Assembly (NCBI GenBank): GCA_026120185.1
Contig: JANUWF010001491.1
Span: 930,001 to 994,000 of the forward strand
Source of the DNA: Voacanga thouarsii
Lineage: Eukaryota > Streptophyta > Magnoliopsida > Gentianales > Apocynaceae
Length of the DNA stretch: 64,000 nucleotides
Direction: 5' to 3'
Within the stretch, counting starts at the first letter, position 1, and the number at the start of each line of letters is the position of its first letter. Both the position numbers and the translations under genes were made by a program. Below the pieces are notes generated by a model that saw nothing but the letters and a program-made list of their open reading frames with translations, ran no database searches and had not been told where the DNA came from. Positions 43,520 through 54,473 of the stretch are shown here, in pieces.

Positions 43520-44330
43520 ATGTATCTAATACCAAATGACTCAACATGCCTATCATGTTTCTTCTAGGATAGTGCTTTTGTGAGCGGGTCAGCTATGTTC
43601 TCATCCATGGAAACTCTCCCTATCTTTACATCTCCTCTTTCAATAATCTTTGCATTTAAATGAAAATGTCAAAGTACATGCTTGGATCGCTGGTTAGACC
43701 GTTGTTCCTTTGCTTATGTAATGGATCTATTGTTGTCACAATACAGATATGTTGGATCAACAGTACTAGGGACCATTCCAACATCTGTGATGAACTTCTT
43801 GATCCAAACTACTTCTTTAGCTTTTTCTGAAGTGGCTATGTACTCAGATTCAATCGTTGAGTCAGCAATAGTATCTTGTTTGAAACTTTTCCAACTTACA
43901 GCCCCTCCACACAACGTAAACACATAGCAGGATTGAGATTTCAAATCATCCTTATCGGATTGAAAACTGGCATCCGTATACTCGTTTTCTTTAAAATTAC
44001 CTTCTCCATATACCAAGAATACATCCTTAGTCCTTCGTAAGTACTTAAGGATATTCTTTATTGTCGCCCAATGATCCTCTTCAAGATTAAACTGGTATTT
44101 ACTCGCAAAACTTAGACCACAAGATACATTGGGCATAGTACATATCATAGCACACACGGTAGAACCAATTGTTGAGCAGTATGGTATTTTACTCATGGGA
44201 TCCCTCTTTAACTTGTGTCTTAGGACACATCAATTTTGAAAGGCCTATCCTATGCTTCATGGGTAAGAATCCCTTCTTGGATTGATTCATACTAAACCTC
44301 TTTTGCACTTTATTTATGTATATAGACTGT
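43520..44330 (-). pseudogene. Copia-M RNase H
   Basis: The core is open for 160 codons (44196-43714). It begins MSKIPYCSTIGSTVCAMICT and includes ASKYQFNLEEDHWATIKNIL, then KYLRRTKDVFLVYG. The catalytic region DASFQSDKDDLKSQSCYVF and DSTIESEYIATSEKAKE are present, and CDNNRSIT at the end. These are the usual copia RNase H landmarks. The tail from 43713 to about 43520 is in other frames, with a stop before the polypurine tract. The upstream link to RT (44330-44200) has frameshifts. Confidence 0.9.
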
Positions 44331-45080
44331 GAAAGACCAAGCAATCTTTTTTATCTATCTCTATAGATCCTTATTCCAAGAATGTAGGTTGCTTCTCTAA
44401 GGTCTTTCATGGAGAATTTTTTAGACAATCAAACTTTCACTAATTGAAGGACAGGTACATCATTTCCTATAAACAATATGTCATCTATATAAAGCAATAA
44501 GAAAATGATTGCACTCCCACTAATCTTCTTGTACATATATGGCCCATCCATATTTTTAATAAAACCAAACTCTTTGATTATTTTATCAAAATGGATGTTC
44601 CAACTCCTAAAAGCTTGCTTAAGTCCATAGATGGACCTTTGCAGCGTGCACACTTTTGTGCTATCATTGGATGTGAAACCCTCATGTTGTATCATATACA
44701 CTTCCTCAGTCATATTTCTATTTAGGATAGCTATTTTCACATCCATTTGCCAGATCCCATTGTCATAATGAGCGGTAATGGCTAGGAGTATTCTTATTAA
44801 TTTTAGTATGGCTACTGGCGATAATGTTTTGTCATAGTCAATACTATATTGTTGATGATAACCCTTACCCACTAGTCGTGCTTTATAGGTAACTACGTTA
44901 TCAACCATATCAGTTTTCTTCTTGAATACCCATTTGCACCCAATAAGTTTGATTCCTTTGGGTGGATTAACCAAATTCCATACATGGTTTTGGTACATGG
45001 AATCCATCTCTGATTTCATGGCCTCAAGTTATTTTTCTGATTCTGAACCATTCAAAACTACCTTGTAGGTGGCAAGCTCA
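44331..45080 (-). pseudogene. Copia-M reverse transcriptase
   Basis: An open stretch of 196 codons (45019-44429) carries GCKWVFKKKTDMVDNVVTYK, YHQQYSIDYDKTLSPVA, QMDVKIAILNRNMTEEVYMI and IYGLKQAFRSWNIHFDKIIK. The catalytic box is LYIDDILFIGND, so both aspartates are kept. Several usually constant residues are changed (AILNRN where AFLNGN is common, QAF for QAS). It is among the longest unbroken RT stretches in the window. A stop follows at about 44428, before the RNase H linker. Confidence 0.92.
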
Positions 45081-45540
45081 TCTTAATCTATAAGCAATAC
45101 ATCATTGTGGTCACTTATGAGAAATCTATATCTATCAGGTGCCACACATATCCTACTAGACCTATGAGGATCTTGTGTAGTAGAAGGTTTATTTATTCTT
45201 TCAATAGATGTGGGATTAGATGATTGATCCTTGTTTATTTGTTCTTCTTGAACTTCACTAAGTTCAATTTTACTTCTACTATCCCCTTTGAGCATGTGCT
45301 CTTTCTCTAAAAAGACAGCATGCTTCAAAACAAGCATTTTATTTTTAGTAGGGAGATAGAAGTAATACCCGAAAGATTCTTTCGAATAACCCATAAATAA
45401 ATACTTGTCAGACTTACTATCAAGTTTGTCCGATTGTGGCCTTTTAACAAAGGCAAGGCAACCCCACAGTCTCAAGTGAGATAATATTGGTTTTTTGCTG
45501 AAGAACATTTCAAATAGGGTGGAATCAATCATTTTTTACG
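45081..45540 (-). pseudogene. Copia-M integrase C-terminus and linker
   Basis: An open stretch of 149 codons (45532-45083) starts MIDSTLFEMFFSKKPILSHL then RLWGCLAFVKRPQSDKLDSK and KYLFMGYSKESFGYYFYLP, the conserved GYP-type C-terminal region of copia integrase. A charged linker follows (ELSEVQEEQINKDQ) up to the RRSSRICVAPDRYRFLI-like block that comes before RT. A stop occurs near 45081. Confidence 0.88.
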
Positions 45541-46340
45541 AATCTCTGTTTATAATATAAACAAAAGTCTTTAGTGCATACCCCCAAAACGATTTTGGCA
45601 AGTCTTCAAAAGCCATCATGGTCCGTACCATATCTAGAAATGTTTGATTCCTTCTCTCAGATACACCGTTATGTTGAGGTGTATGTGGTGGAGTCTATTG
45701 AGATAATATCCCATTATCTTTAAGATAACCTTGAAACTCTTGGCTTAAGTGTTCATCTCCTCGATCTAATCTAGAAGTCCTAATACAATTGCTAAGTTAT
45801 TTCTCTACTTCATTCTTGAAGTTTTTAAACTTTTCAAAAGCTTCAAATTTGTATTTCATTAAATACAAATACCCATATCGTGAATATTCATCGATAAAGG
45901 TTATAAAATAATTATAATCTCCTCTTGGTTATATATACACTAGGACACATACATCAGACTATATAAGTTCTAATAACTCTTTGGCCATTTCTCATTTTTC
46001 CAAAAAAATGAGTTTTAGCTATTTTACCTAGTAAACGAGACTTGCAAGTGCCATATGATTCATAATCGAATGACCCTAAGTCACCAAGCCTGTGTAACTT
46101 AAAAACACTATTCTTGTTTGTATGGCCTAAACGATAATGCCATAAGTAAGAAGTGTTTGAGTTATCAATCTTTAGTTTCTTATTACTTATATTGAGAATT
46201 GGATTATCCATGTCTAGAATATATAAACCATTAACTAAAGTCGTAGAACTATAGTGGATATCATTCAATGAAAAAGAACAACATTTATTCTTAAAAATTA
46301 AATAAAATCCATATAAATCTAAATATGCAACTGAGATAAT
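45541..46340 (-). pseudogene. Copia-M integrase, zinc finger and core
   Basis: The stretch 46268-45954 reads SYLWHYRLGHTNKNSVFKLH with GTCKSRLLGKIAKTHFFGK; of the HHCC finger the two histidines and one cysteine are kept and the second cysteine is changed. The core follows in broken frames: YGYLYLMKYKFEAFEKFKNF near 45880-45820, then SRLDRGDEHLSQEF near 45790-45745, and TPQHNGVSERRNQTFLDMVR near 45690-45630, supplying the second Asp and the Glu of the DDE triad. Stops fall near 45945 and 45800. Confidence 0.88.
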
Positions 46341-46369
46341 ATTTTCAATAAAATTGGTACATAATAATA

Positions 46370-47445
46370 GTTTTAAAGTTCTAAAACTAATCCAGAAAGC
46401 AGGTGTAGCTCGTAAGTCCCCATAGCAAGTGTAGCAACCTTTACTCCATCTGCAGTACGTAGGACCACGTTGCCCTTCTCAAACCTTCTACTATCCTTTA
46501 GTCCCTGCAAATTATTTCATACATGAGATCTACATACGGTATCCAATACCTATATCTCATTTCTAAAGGCAGTATTTATCTCAATCATAAACATACCAAG
46601 AGTAGAAGTAGAAGTAACCGTAAGGTTCTCCGTCTCTTTCCTCCTCTTTACGGTCTCCATATAAGCCTTGCAGTTGCACCTCCAATGGCCCATCTTGCCA
46701 CGGTGATGGCATGGGCCCTGGGTGGCTACGTCCCTCTTCTTCACACCAACTTTGGGCTTAATGGGATCATTTTTCTTCTTCTTAGAAAATTTCTTCTTAG
46801 AAGAAGAAGATTCTACCAACAAGATTGCATTGCATTCCTTCTTCATAGAGGACTTGGCAGTTTTGAGAAGATTGATCAACTAGGGAATAGTGGACTCAAT
46901 CTTGTTCATATGATAGTTGATTACAAATTGTGATAAACGTTTGGGCAAAGATTGCAAAATTAAGTCAATACTAAATTCATTGTCCATTATAAACCTAAGA
47001 GATGCAAGCTTCTCTATCAAGTCGAACATCTTCAATCCACGAGTTGCCACAAAAGCACCTTTAGCCATCATAGATTGGAATAGCTCTTTAGAGATCTTAC
47101 ATCTCTCTATTCTTGCTTATTGATCGAATAGCTTTCTAAGATGGAGAATAATTGTTTGAGCATTCATATGTTTATGTTGTTTTTGTAGCTCAGGAGACAT
47201 TGATGGTAGCATACTATAGGTTGCTATGTCACTGTCTTCTTGGTGCTTTTCATGAACAGCATGCTTATAAGCATGAGCATCTTGGGCTGGAGATGGCGGA
47301 ATAGGAGCATTTAGCACATAGATCAACTTTTTCAATTTGAGAACAATTTTCAAATTTCAATACCAGTTGAGATAGTTCAATTCAGTGAGTTTGTTGGTTT
47401 CCAAGATGCTAGAAAGCTTAGGTTGGTTGACATGTTGCAGATGAC
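46370..47445 (-). pseudogene. Copia-M gag and protease
   Basis: Gag reads VNQPKLSSILETNKLTELNY from about 47427, then KIVLKLKKLIYVLNAPIPPS, MLPSMSPELQKQHKHMNAQT and (47071-46880) FSIDLILQSLPKRLSQFVIN. A lysine-rich linker leads to the knuckle CHHRGKMGHWRCNC, where the second cysteine is arginine. Protease has VLDTVCRSHV, with D-T-V in place of D-T-G, then LKDSRRFEKGN near 46490. Breaks occur near 47385, 47117, 46880 and 46550. A possible upstream coding exon is at 48180-48156. Confidence 0.85.
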
Positions 47446-48180
47446 CTAAATGTAAAGGTGGAGAAGATTCAATAAATGTACATGCACAGGTAATGCAAAT
47501 AATTAAGTCTTTAATTAAGCACATTATTATTCCACTATTTCACACAAACTAATAGCCCCCACTATTAATTCGGAAAAGGCTATTGGAAGTTTTTCTAGTG
47601 GACCGATATCTAAATTCCTCAAGAATAATCTTGGATGTGCCCAACAAGATAGTTCAATGGTAGGTATCCAATACCAATTGCATCTAATGGAATTACCAGA
47701 TCATTGGGTAATTAACATCTTTTAATCTAAAAGATTTTAAGCTAACTTGATATTGCTTCTAATTTTCTTTATGCTTGAGTTAGCCCTAACCGGGATAAAG
47801 AAATTTAGTTAAACTCGATCCATTAATCAGTAATTTAATTCCATAGACTGAACATGCCCGATATCAAGTAGGTTTGGGTTAGCCTAACAACCTGGTCTAA
47901 AAAAAGGACTCTCATTTTTACTATATTAAGGGAAGGCATTAGGTTTAATATTATTTGAGGCATTTGTTCCTTTTAGTTGTCTCACCATTTGGCATGCATA
48001 AAATTTATCAACAAGCAGCATAAATTGATAAACATAGCAATAAACAATTACGTGGTATGGTTATAGACTTTTCTAAATTAATTTCCTTGAGCTATGAAGG
48101 AAATTAATATGGTTAACTCTATGTGTTCATGCATGATTTAAATAGAAAGTCTTACCTTCTTGCTTTGTTTTGGCCGCCAT
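47446..48180 (-). other. Possible spliced leader: 25-base ATG exon and 710-base intron
   Basis: On the minus strand an ATG at 48180 opens MAAKTKQE and meets GAAG|GTAAGA at 48156/48155, a strong plant donor, after 25 bases. A pyrimidine-rich stretch ending in TTTAG (47447-47446) lies just before the first recognisable gag codons. Splicing there would keep the gag frame (phase 1). The intron-like segment is AT-rich with many stops. The acceptor is my choice among several AG sites. Confidence 0.4.
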
Positions 48181-49090
48181 TTCCAAAATAAAATAATTCT
48201 ATCTTTATCCAACCGGTGTAATCTAATTACATAAAATTCCTAAACAAAGAAACCTTAAGTTACATTCGAGGGTAGTTAGATGAGAAAAGAATTACATAAG
48301 AATTTTAGAAAAGGCAGGACACGCATGCCCTATTTAATTAAAACCAAAATGTTAAATAATACATGTGCAGATATATTTGGTCTAAGTCCATAATCATCCA
48401 CCATGCCAATGAAACATGCTTAAACAGTAAGCATAAAACATCCAATGCACAAACATCCAAAATCAGCATTTTGGAATGCTCTAGATCAATCTAATTTTTA
48501 AAAATACTTTTATCCCAAATCATTGGTTCTAAACAAATTCTAATCATTGTTAGAACCAATTCTCAAAATTAGAAAAGATAAAAAAAACTTATTATATATA
48601 TATATATATATATAATATCGCTATTTTAGATAATGTATATTAATTTCCAAAACCAATTTTAGAAATTAATATTAGTTAGTCCTAAAAAATAAATATTGGG
48701 AAGATTTGGGGCATCTAGTGGAAAAAGAAAAAAAATCACTTCGTGGGCCACCATAAAAAAAACAACCGAAATACAATTGAGGATTTTTTTTTTTAATTAT
48801 ATGTGAAGCCCATATAGGAACCTATGACTTCCTAGCTTCAGGCAACACGTCCTGAGCAAGCCACGACTTTAGGCCAATTGTGCCTCAAAGCGCAGCTTCA
48901 CTCCCTGTGAGCCATGGCATAGGCAGAAAAAAACCTTTTTTTTTCCTCCGCCTTTCTTCTTCATTTTCCAAAAACAATTTCTAGACAGAAACTAGAAGTC
49001 TCTGAAAAACAATTTCCATGAATTGCAATGTTGTTTCTAGATCGTTCAAAACCGTTTTAATTTAATTCTTTGTTAATCATTATTAACAAC
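48181..49090 (-). other. Copia-M leader, gag-proximal part
   Basis: Non-coding. It contains a (TA)n run at 48593-48614 and a GC-rich island at about 48800-48930, followed by AT-rich sequence up to the Gypsy-D insertion. The last five bases, ACAAC (49086-49090), are the target duplication of Gypsy-D. Confidence 0.6.
48593..48614. repeat. (TA)n microsatellite
   Basis: About 11 TA units in the Copia-M leader. Confidence 0.9.
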
Positions 49091-50009
49091 TGATAGGAAT
49101 CATCCCAAGCATGAAGGCCAATCTAAAGAAGAGAGAAGGAGGACAAAGACACAACACATGACTCTATGGGTGAAGTTCCTTTTCAAGAGACTTTAAGGTG
49201 CATTTCAAGATTCCAAGCCAAGGATGAAGAAGTTTGTCAAGCAATGAAGGATTAAAGAAGGGTAAAGAAGATCAAAATTTGGACAAAAATTGGTATGGAG
49301 GGCCAAAGGAGTGCAAGAGGAGGCTGAAAAGACAAGAAAAATGAGGTGGAGGAGGCCAGAATGCACCTGGTGCCAAGTACACTAGTACACCTGGCGCCTT
49401 AGGCAATGCTCTATTTCGTTGATTTTTCATGCTTTGTTTTATTTTATTTTGAATTTAATTTTCACAACTTTTGACTTGTAATAGGTGTATTTTAGACTTA
49501 CTTAGGAGGTGAATGGCTGAGATTACATCTCCCATTTGCTAGATTTAGTTTGTTATCTTTATATATGCCTCTTTACTTTTGTAATAGTTAGTTTTTAGAG
49601 AATTAGAATATTTTGGTAGAGAAACTAAATTATCTTTAGAGGAGAGTGTGTAAGGGGTGATTCCCATTTCAAAACCAAATCAAAAGGCTTCGTCCCACCT
49701 TTGATTCTGTGTCTCCAAACTTCAAAGAGATAATCTAAATCTCTTTTTCTATTCTTGGGTGCTAGTGTTCTCTCTAGTGTTCTTGATATTTTGAGTTTTT
49801 GGGTACCTTCAAATCCCATCTTTTTGTTCTAATTTGTTGATAGATTAGGGTATTTAGGTGTTTTGAAGTAGGCTAGATTGACCAATTCTCATTGGGTTTA
49901 GTGCATTTGCATTTAGTTCATTTGTGTGTGTGAATTTGGTAGGAAGTTGGGTAACTAACTCTAGGGTTCTTCAAAAATCAAGAGGCTTCCATTTTTTTAG
50001 CTCGTATCA
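49091..50009 (+). repeat. LTR-D, 5' LTR of Gypsy-D
   Basis: Starts TGATAGGAATCATCCC and ends CTCGTATCA. It is 919 bases, about 70 shorter than the 3' LTR, mainly because one GGCGCC-type repeat block is missing near 49400. TATA-like TTTATATATGCC lies near 49558. Confidence 0.92.
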
Positions 50010-50012
50010 AAG

Positions 50013-50024
50013 TGGTATTAGAGT
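50013..50024 (+). other. Primer-binding site of Gypsy-D
   Basis: TGGTATTAGAGT lies three bases after the LTR end. It has two changes from the plant initiator tRNA-Met site. Confidence 0.8.
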
Positions 50025-50821
50025 AAGATTGTATTGATTTTAATCAAAACAACTTTCTTTAGGAAAAGGTACAATTTTCTTCAAGAACTTGTTAAGAATT
50101 CTAGATTTTCTTCGCTTATTTTGAGGCTATGTTTAAGTACTTACAACTTCAAATTGTTCCATGGGTTTGTCGTAAAATTGAACCTACATGTTTAGTTGAT
50201 GAATGGGTAGCTATTTGAAGAGTCAAAGTGCAAAAAAATTGAAATTTATTGAGTATATTTGCTGCAAGAATTTCTGGGCACAACAAAACCCATAAATCAT
50301 TTTTATGCAAATTTTGGGGGCTATAAAATTCATGTTTTTTCTATGTTCTTACTTTGAAATTGTTCCCTGATGTTAGTATAATCATTGGGGAGTAATTTTT
50401 CTTGTGATTCTTGAGTTTGTTGGTTGTTACAAGTATGAAAATTTTGAAACCCCTTGAGTTACGAGGTTGCACCTCAAGTGTTTGATATATTGCATCAATG
50501 AGTTGTGATTGCTCATACATGACTATCTCAAGCATTCATTCATGAACTACATTATCTTCTAGCATAGTAGATTGTTCTTGGTAATGTAAATCTTTCTTGT
50601 AACCACTAGAAGGTTTGTTTCTCTTTGAATTAGTCTTGAGCCTAGAAAGCATTTGCGTGGATTATAAAAGGCAAGAGGGTGAGCTCATTATTGCAAAAGC
50701 CAAAGAAGAGTGCAAACATGAGGGTTGAGTGACATTGTTTGAGTGCTAAAAACATGAGGGTGTGAAGTGAGATAATTTTCTTGTGTGTTTTTCTACTCAA
50801 AATTCCTTTTTAAAAAGAAAA
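50025..50821 (+). other. Gypsy-D leader
   Basis: About 800 non-coding bases between the primer-binding site and the gag ATG. The sequence is T-rich and shows no other signal. Confidence 0.5.
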
Positions 50822-51131
50822 ATGGCTTATGAGAGTTCATATGATCCACCTTCTATGAGTAATGAAAGTGAAGTAAGTGATTTCTATGAATGTTCAAGTA
50901 GAGGAGAATGTGATGACTATAATGAGAAAGAATAGGACTATGAACAATGTGAAGATAATTGTGAATTGTTATATGATTGTGATGAAGAGCAAAGCAATAG
51001 TGGAGACAGAAATGGTGGATGCTAAAAGGGAAGAATTGAGCGGACAGATTATGAGAGTGAGGAAATTTTGGTGCGAGGACATCCAAATAGATCAAAAGGT
51101 ATATTGCAAAATAATTCAAATAATGGAGTGC

Positions 51132-51178
<47 letters not shown>

Positions 51179-51400
51179 ATGCAAAAGAAGGAGTATAATT
51201 GCTCTAATCGTTGGGGGAAAGGCCATTACTTTTACAATTGTCCCAATGAGCCATAATAGAGGATGGATAAGTTGCAAGGTTGTAGAAATTCCACCCATAA
51301 ACACACCAAAGCTACTTATCCCAACAAATTGGCACATAGGAGATTTTGTGGGGTACAAGGTGGAAAAAGAGGACATGTGAATGTTGAGAAACAACCACAA
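50822..51400 (+). pseudogene. Gypsy-D gag remnant with zinc knuckle
   Basis: From ATG 50822 the frame reads MAYESSYDPPSMSNESEVSD, stays acidic, and passes one in-frame TAG (50933-50935). It continues to RERERERE encoded by a (GA)n run, then CSNRWGKGHYFYNC, a knuckle in which one cysteine is arginine (C-x2-R-x4-H-x4-C). It stops at 51254. The capsid domain that normally fills most of gypsy gag is absent, so the gag here is about a quarter of normal length. The downstream region to 51400 has a second knuckle-like piece in another frame. Confidence 0.7.
51139..51175 (+). repeat. (GA)n microsatellite inside gag
   Basis: About 18 GA units; in frame they encode alternating Arg-Glu. Confidence 0.95.
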
Positions 51401-51930
51401 AGGAGAGTAGACCCAAAGTAAACAACTTATGCGAACCCTCTACTTAATCAATCAAGAGATGTGGGAAATGTTAAACTTGGAGAGGTCAGAATAGGTAGTG
51501 AAGAAGGAATGGTGATTGGGCCGATTTGTCCATTGATTGGAGTAGTAAGAAGAGATGGGGATGCTTGTGAGAGTAAAGAAGGAGATGAGATGTAAAGGGA
51601 AAATATATTTTTTTTCAATGTGTCTTATTAAGGAAAGAGCATGTAGCGTGCTTATTGATAAGGGAAGTTGTAAAAACTTTATTAGTGCTACATTGATGAA
51701 GGAATTAGAGTTAGAAACCATAAAACATCCAAGTCCCTACAAGCTTCATTGGTTGAATAATTGTGGAGAAGTGAAGGTGAAAAAATAAGCTAAGGTTAAC
51801 TTTGACATGGGGGGATAGCATGAAGTGTTATGTGATGTATATCCCTTGCATGTTGGGCATATTTCATTGGGAAGACCTTGGATGTTTGATAACGATGTAG
51901 TTCATAAGGGAAGGAAAAGGCTTATACCTT
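51401..51930 (+). pseudogene. Gypsy-D protease
   Basis: An open stretch at 51555-51788 includes CLIKERACSVLIDKGSCKNF and KHPSPYKLHWLNNCGEVKVK. The catalytic triad reads D-K-G (normally D-S/T-G), followed by SCKNFIS. After a stop, LCDVYPLHVGHISLGRPWMF (51830-51890) is the conserved protease end of plant gypsy elements. A run of eight T near 51607 marks a frameshift. It would have cleaved Gag-Pol in an active relative. Confidence 0.8.
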
Positions 51931-52370
51931 GAAGAAATATGAAAAAAAGTTCTCTTTAGCTTCCTTATCCCTAAGTGGGGTTTTGAAAGATCAAAATATT
52001 TTGAGGGAGAATGAAAACAAAAGGAGAGAGAAGAAAGAGGGGGAAAAGATTGAGAGAAAAAAGAAGTTGAGAGAAAAGAATAAGAGATGAAAACAAATGA
52101 AAAGGTTAGGGACAAAGCAGAGAAAGGGAAAGAAGAAGAAGAAGAAGAAGAAAATAGAATAACCTCTTCAAATTTAAGAGAAAAAGAACTGAGTGACAAA
52201 CAAAGAGGTAAGAAAAGAAAAGAGAGTGGAGGTAAAATAAGAAGGAAAATGTGGGTAGTGAAAAGAGAAAACAATGAGCATGGCAATTTTCAAAAGACTA
52301 CATTTTTTTCTTCACCCAAAAATCCTTGTTTAAATTTTTATGTAGGTGACCATTCGAGGATGAATCATCA
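51931..52370 (+). pseudogene. Gypsy-D K/E-rich linker and pol-end remnant
   Basis: A lysine- and glutamate-rich reading (for example MKTNEKVRDKAEKGKEEEEE at 52087) is like the low-complexity linker between protease and RT in related elements. It then passes directly into GDHSRMNHHKRGN near 52347-52385, which resembles the last residues of pol before the polypurine tract. The whole RT, RNase H and integrase block is missing between them. Confidence 0.6.
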
Positions 52371-52382
52371 CAAGAGGGGAAA
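52370..52382 (+). other. Polypurine tract of Gypsy-D
   Basis: CAAGAGGGGAAA directly precedes the 3' LTR. Confidence 0.85.
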
Positions 52383-53371
52383 TAATAGGAATCCACCTAA
52401 GCATGAAGGCCAATCTAAAGTAGGGGGAAAGAGGACAAAGATACAACACGCGCCTCCATGGGTGAAGCTTTTTTTCAAGAGACTTCAAGGTGCATTTTAA
52501 GATTCCAAGCCAAGGATGAAGAAGGTTGTCAAGTAATGGAGGATTAAAGAAGGGTTAAGAAGATCAAAGCTTAGACAAAAATTGGTATGGAGGGCCAAAG
52601 GAGCACAAGAGGTGGTTGAAAAGACAAAAAAGGTGAGGTGTGAGGAAGGCAGAATGCACTTGGCACCGAGTACACTAGTACACCTGGTGTCAAGTCCATA
52701 TTGGAATAGCATTGTTCCGTTTGCAGATCACGCATGGCACCGGGTCCACTAGTACACTTGGCGCCAGGTCACTTCAGGCAATGCCCTATTTTAATGATTT
52801 TTCTTATTTTATTTTATTTTTTTTGAATTTAATTCCCATAACTTTTGACTTGTAATAGGTATATTTTAGACTTACTTAGGAGATGATTGGCTGAGATAGC
52901 ATCTCCCATTTGCTAGGTTTAGGTTGTTATCTTTATATATGCCTATTTACTCATATAATAGTTAGTTTTTAGAGAATTAGAATATTTTGGTAGAGAAACC
53001 AAATTCTTTCTAGAGGAGAGTGTGTAAGGGGTGATTCCTATTTCAAGACCAAATCAAAGGGCTTAATCCCACATTTGATTCCATGTATCTAAACTTCAAA
53101 CTAATAATCTAAATCTCTTTCTCTATTCTTAGGTGCTAGTGTTCTTGATAGGTTGAGTTTTTTGATGCCTTCAAATCCCATATTTTTGTTCTAATCTCTT
53201 GATAGATTAGGGTATTTAGGTATTTTGAAGTAGGTTAGATTCACCAATTCTCATTAAGTTAAGTGCATTTGCATTTAATTCATTTGTGTGTGTGAATTTG
53301 GTAAGGAGTTGGGTGATCAACTCTAGGGTTCCTCAAAAATCAAGAGGCTTCCGCGTTTTTAACTTGTATCA
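52383..53371 (+). repeat. LTR-D, 3' LTR of Gypsy-D
   Basis: Starts TAATAGGAATCC (TG changed to TA) and ends AACTTGTATCA. It is 989 bases and aligns with 49091-50009. It has two GGCGCC-type repeat blocks near 52660-52770. Confidence 0.92.
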
Positions 53372-53376
53372 ACAAC

Positions 53377-53628
53377 AATCTATGAACACCATCACTATTT
53401 AATAAATAATACAAATTGTTCAAGGAAAAATACAGAGTAACCCACGACACGCAGAAACAAATGTTGCGAACCCAGAAAACATACAGATACAATTTCTATA
53501 AGCATTGTGAAAACGTTTTTCACAAACCTGGACTATACGTACAAAGCAGCAACACTTAACAATACCCAGAAGCTTGCTTGAAATAATTTCATAGCAAAAC
53601 ATAACCCATTAAAACACAAACACGGTGG
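53377..53628 (-). other. Copia-M leader, PBS-proximal part
   Basis: About 250 non-coding bases between the primer-binding site and the Gypsy-D insertion. Nothing coding is seen. Confidence 0.6.
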
Positions 53629-53640
53629 CTCTGATACCAC
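53629..53640 (-). other. Primer-binding site of Copia-M
   Basis: On the minus strand TGGTATCAGAGC is an exact match to the plant initiator tRNA-Met site, two bases after the LTR end. It shows that the LTR to the right is the 5' LTR. Confidence 0.93.
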
Positions 53641-53642
53641 TA

Positions 53643-54473
53643 TGGGGATCTGGCCATGCAAGAGCATACACGTAGTGGAAAATAAAATTGAAATCCCTCC
53701 CAAAGATCGCATGTTTTTTGATTAAAATGGGTAAGAAAGCATGTAACAGTATTTTCTTGTTGTAGCCTTATTGAAAAAATCTTCATCGGTTCCGAACTAC
53801 TATGATCACTATCACAAAAATCCACACAACACACAGCTTTCTATTCTATGATCAATAGCTCATCGTGGCCACTGAAGTCTAAGCGAGGACTGCCTCCAAT
53901 AGTATCCACACGAAGGACTCAAGGAAAATAAAGAAAACTCTCTACTAGAAGAGTCTTTTATGGCTAGGGGTTTTTTCCCTCTATGTAGAAGAGAAAACAA
54001 GAGAGGGAGAAAGGTTGCCCCTGTGTTTTTTCACTTGATTAAAGCCGAGAGAACTATTCCCAAGTAATCCTTGGAAAAACCACAAATAAAAAACATGTTT
54101 CTATGAATTCTAATCAAATTAGAATTCACTAATTTGCAATTGAAAATTGTAAATCTTAACTATTGTAATTTGGCCCAAAATTATAACTAATTATAATTTG
54201 ACCACAATAATTTATTCTTCTCACAATTAAACCCACAATGTCATCAAATAACACCTTGAGTAATAGATCCTCTATTGTGTGCGACCTATTACGTTTCCCG
54301 GTCTATTAGTAGAAAATATGAATTAATCCAAACATCTTTGATATTAATAATCCTTAATAATTTAGAATTAACCTACTAATTCTAATCAAGATTGGTTTAT
54401 TAATTCATCAATTAATATACACATATGCAGAAGAACATGAGCGGTGTCTAGGAAAATATCATGACCACACAAT
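53643..54473 (-). repeat. LTR-B of Copia-M, 3' half of the 5' LTR
   Basis: It runs on the minus strand from the solo LTR-A insertion to the LTR end ...GATCCCCA. It matches 39736-39998 and 42027-42595 of the 3' LTR. Confidence 0.88.

Larger units (their letters stand above)
49091..53371 (+). mobile_element. Gypsy-D: complete non-autonomous Ty3/gypsy element
   Basis: Both LTRs, a primer-binding site and a polypurine tract are present. A perfect 5-bp target duplication ACAAC flanks it (49086-49090 and 53372-53376). The total length is only 4281 bases. The internal region has a gag remnant with a zinc knuckle and a gypsy protease, then jumps to a pol-end remnant before the 3' LTR. RT, RNase H and integrase are missing, so it would have needed another element to move. 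Confidence 0.92.

Noticed and set aside
46523..46933. Plus-strand open frame of 136 codons
   Set aside because: It is the antisense of the Copia-M gag and knuckle region; the minus strand carries clear gag motifs.
50877..51380. Open frame of 167 codons overlapping the GA repeat
   Set aside because: Another frame of the same region has the acidic gag start, the RE repeat and the zinc knuckle; this one is open because the GA run has no stops in any frame.
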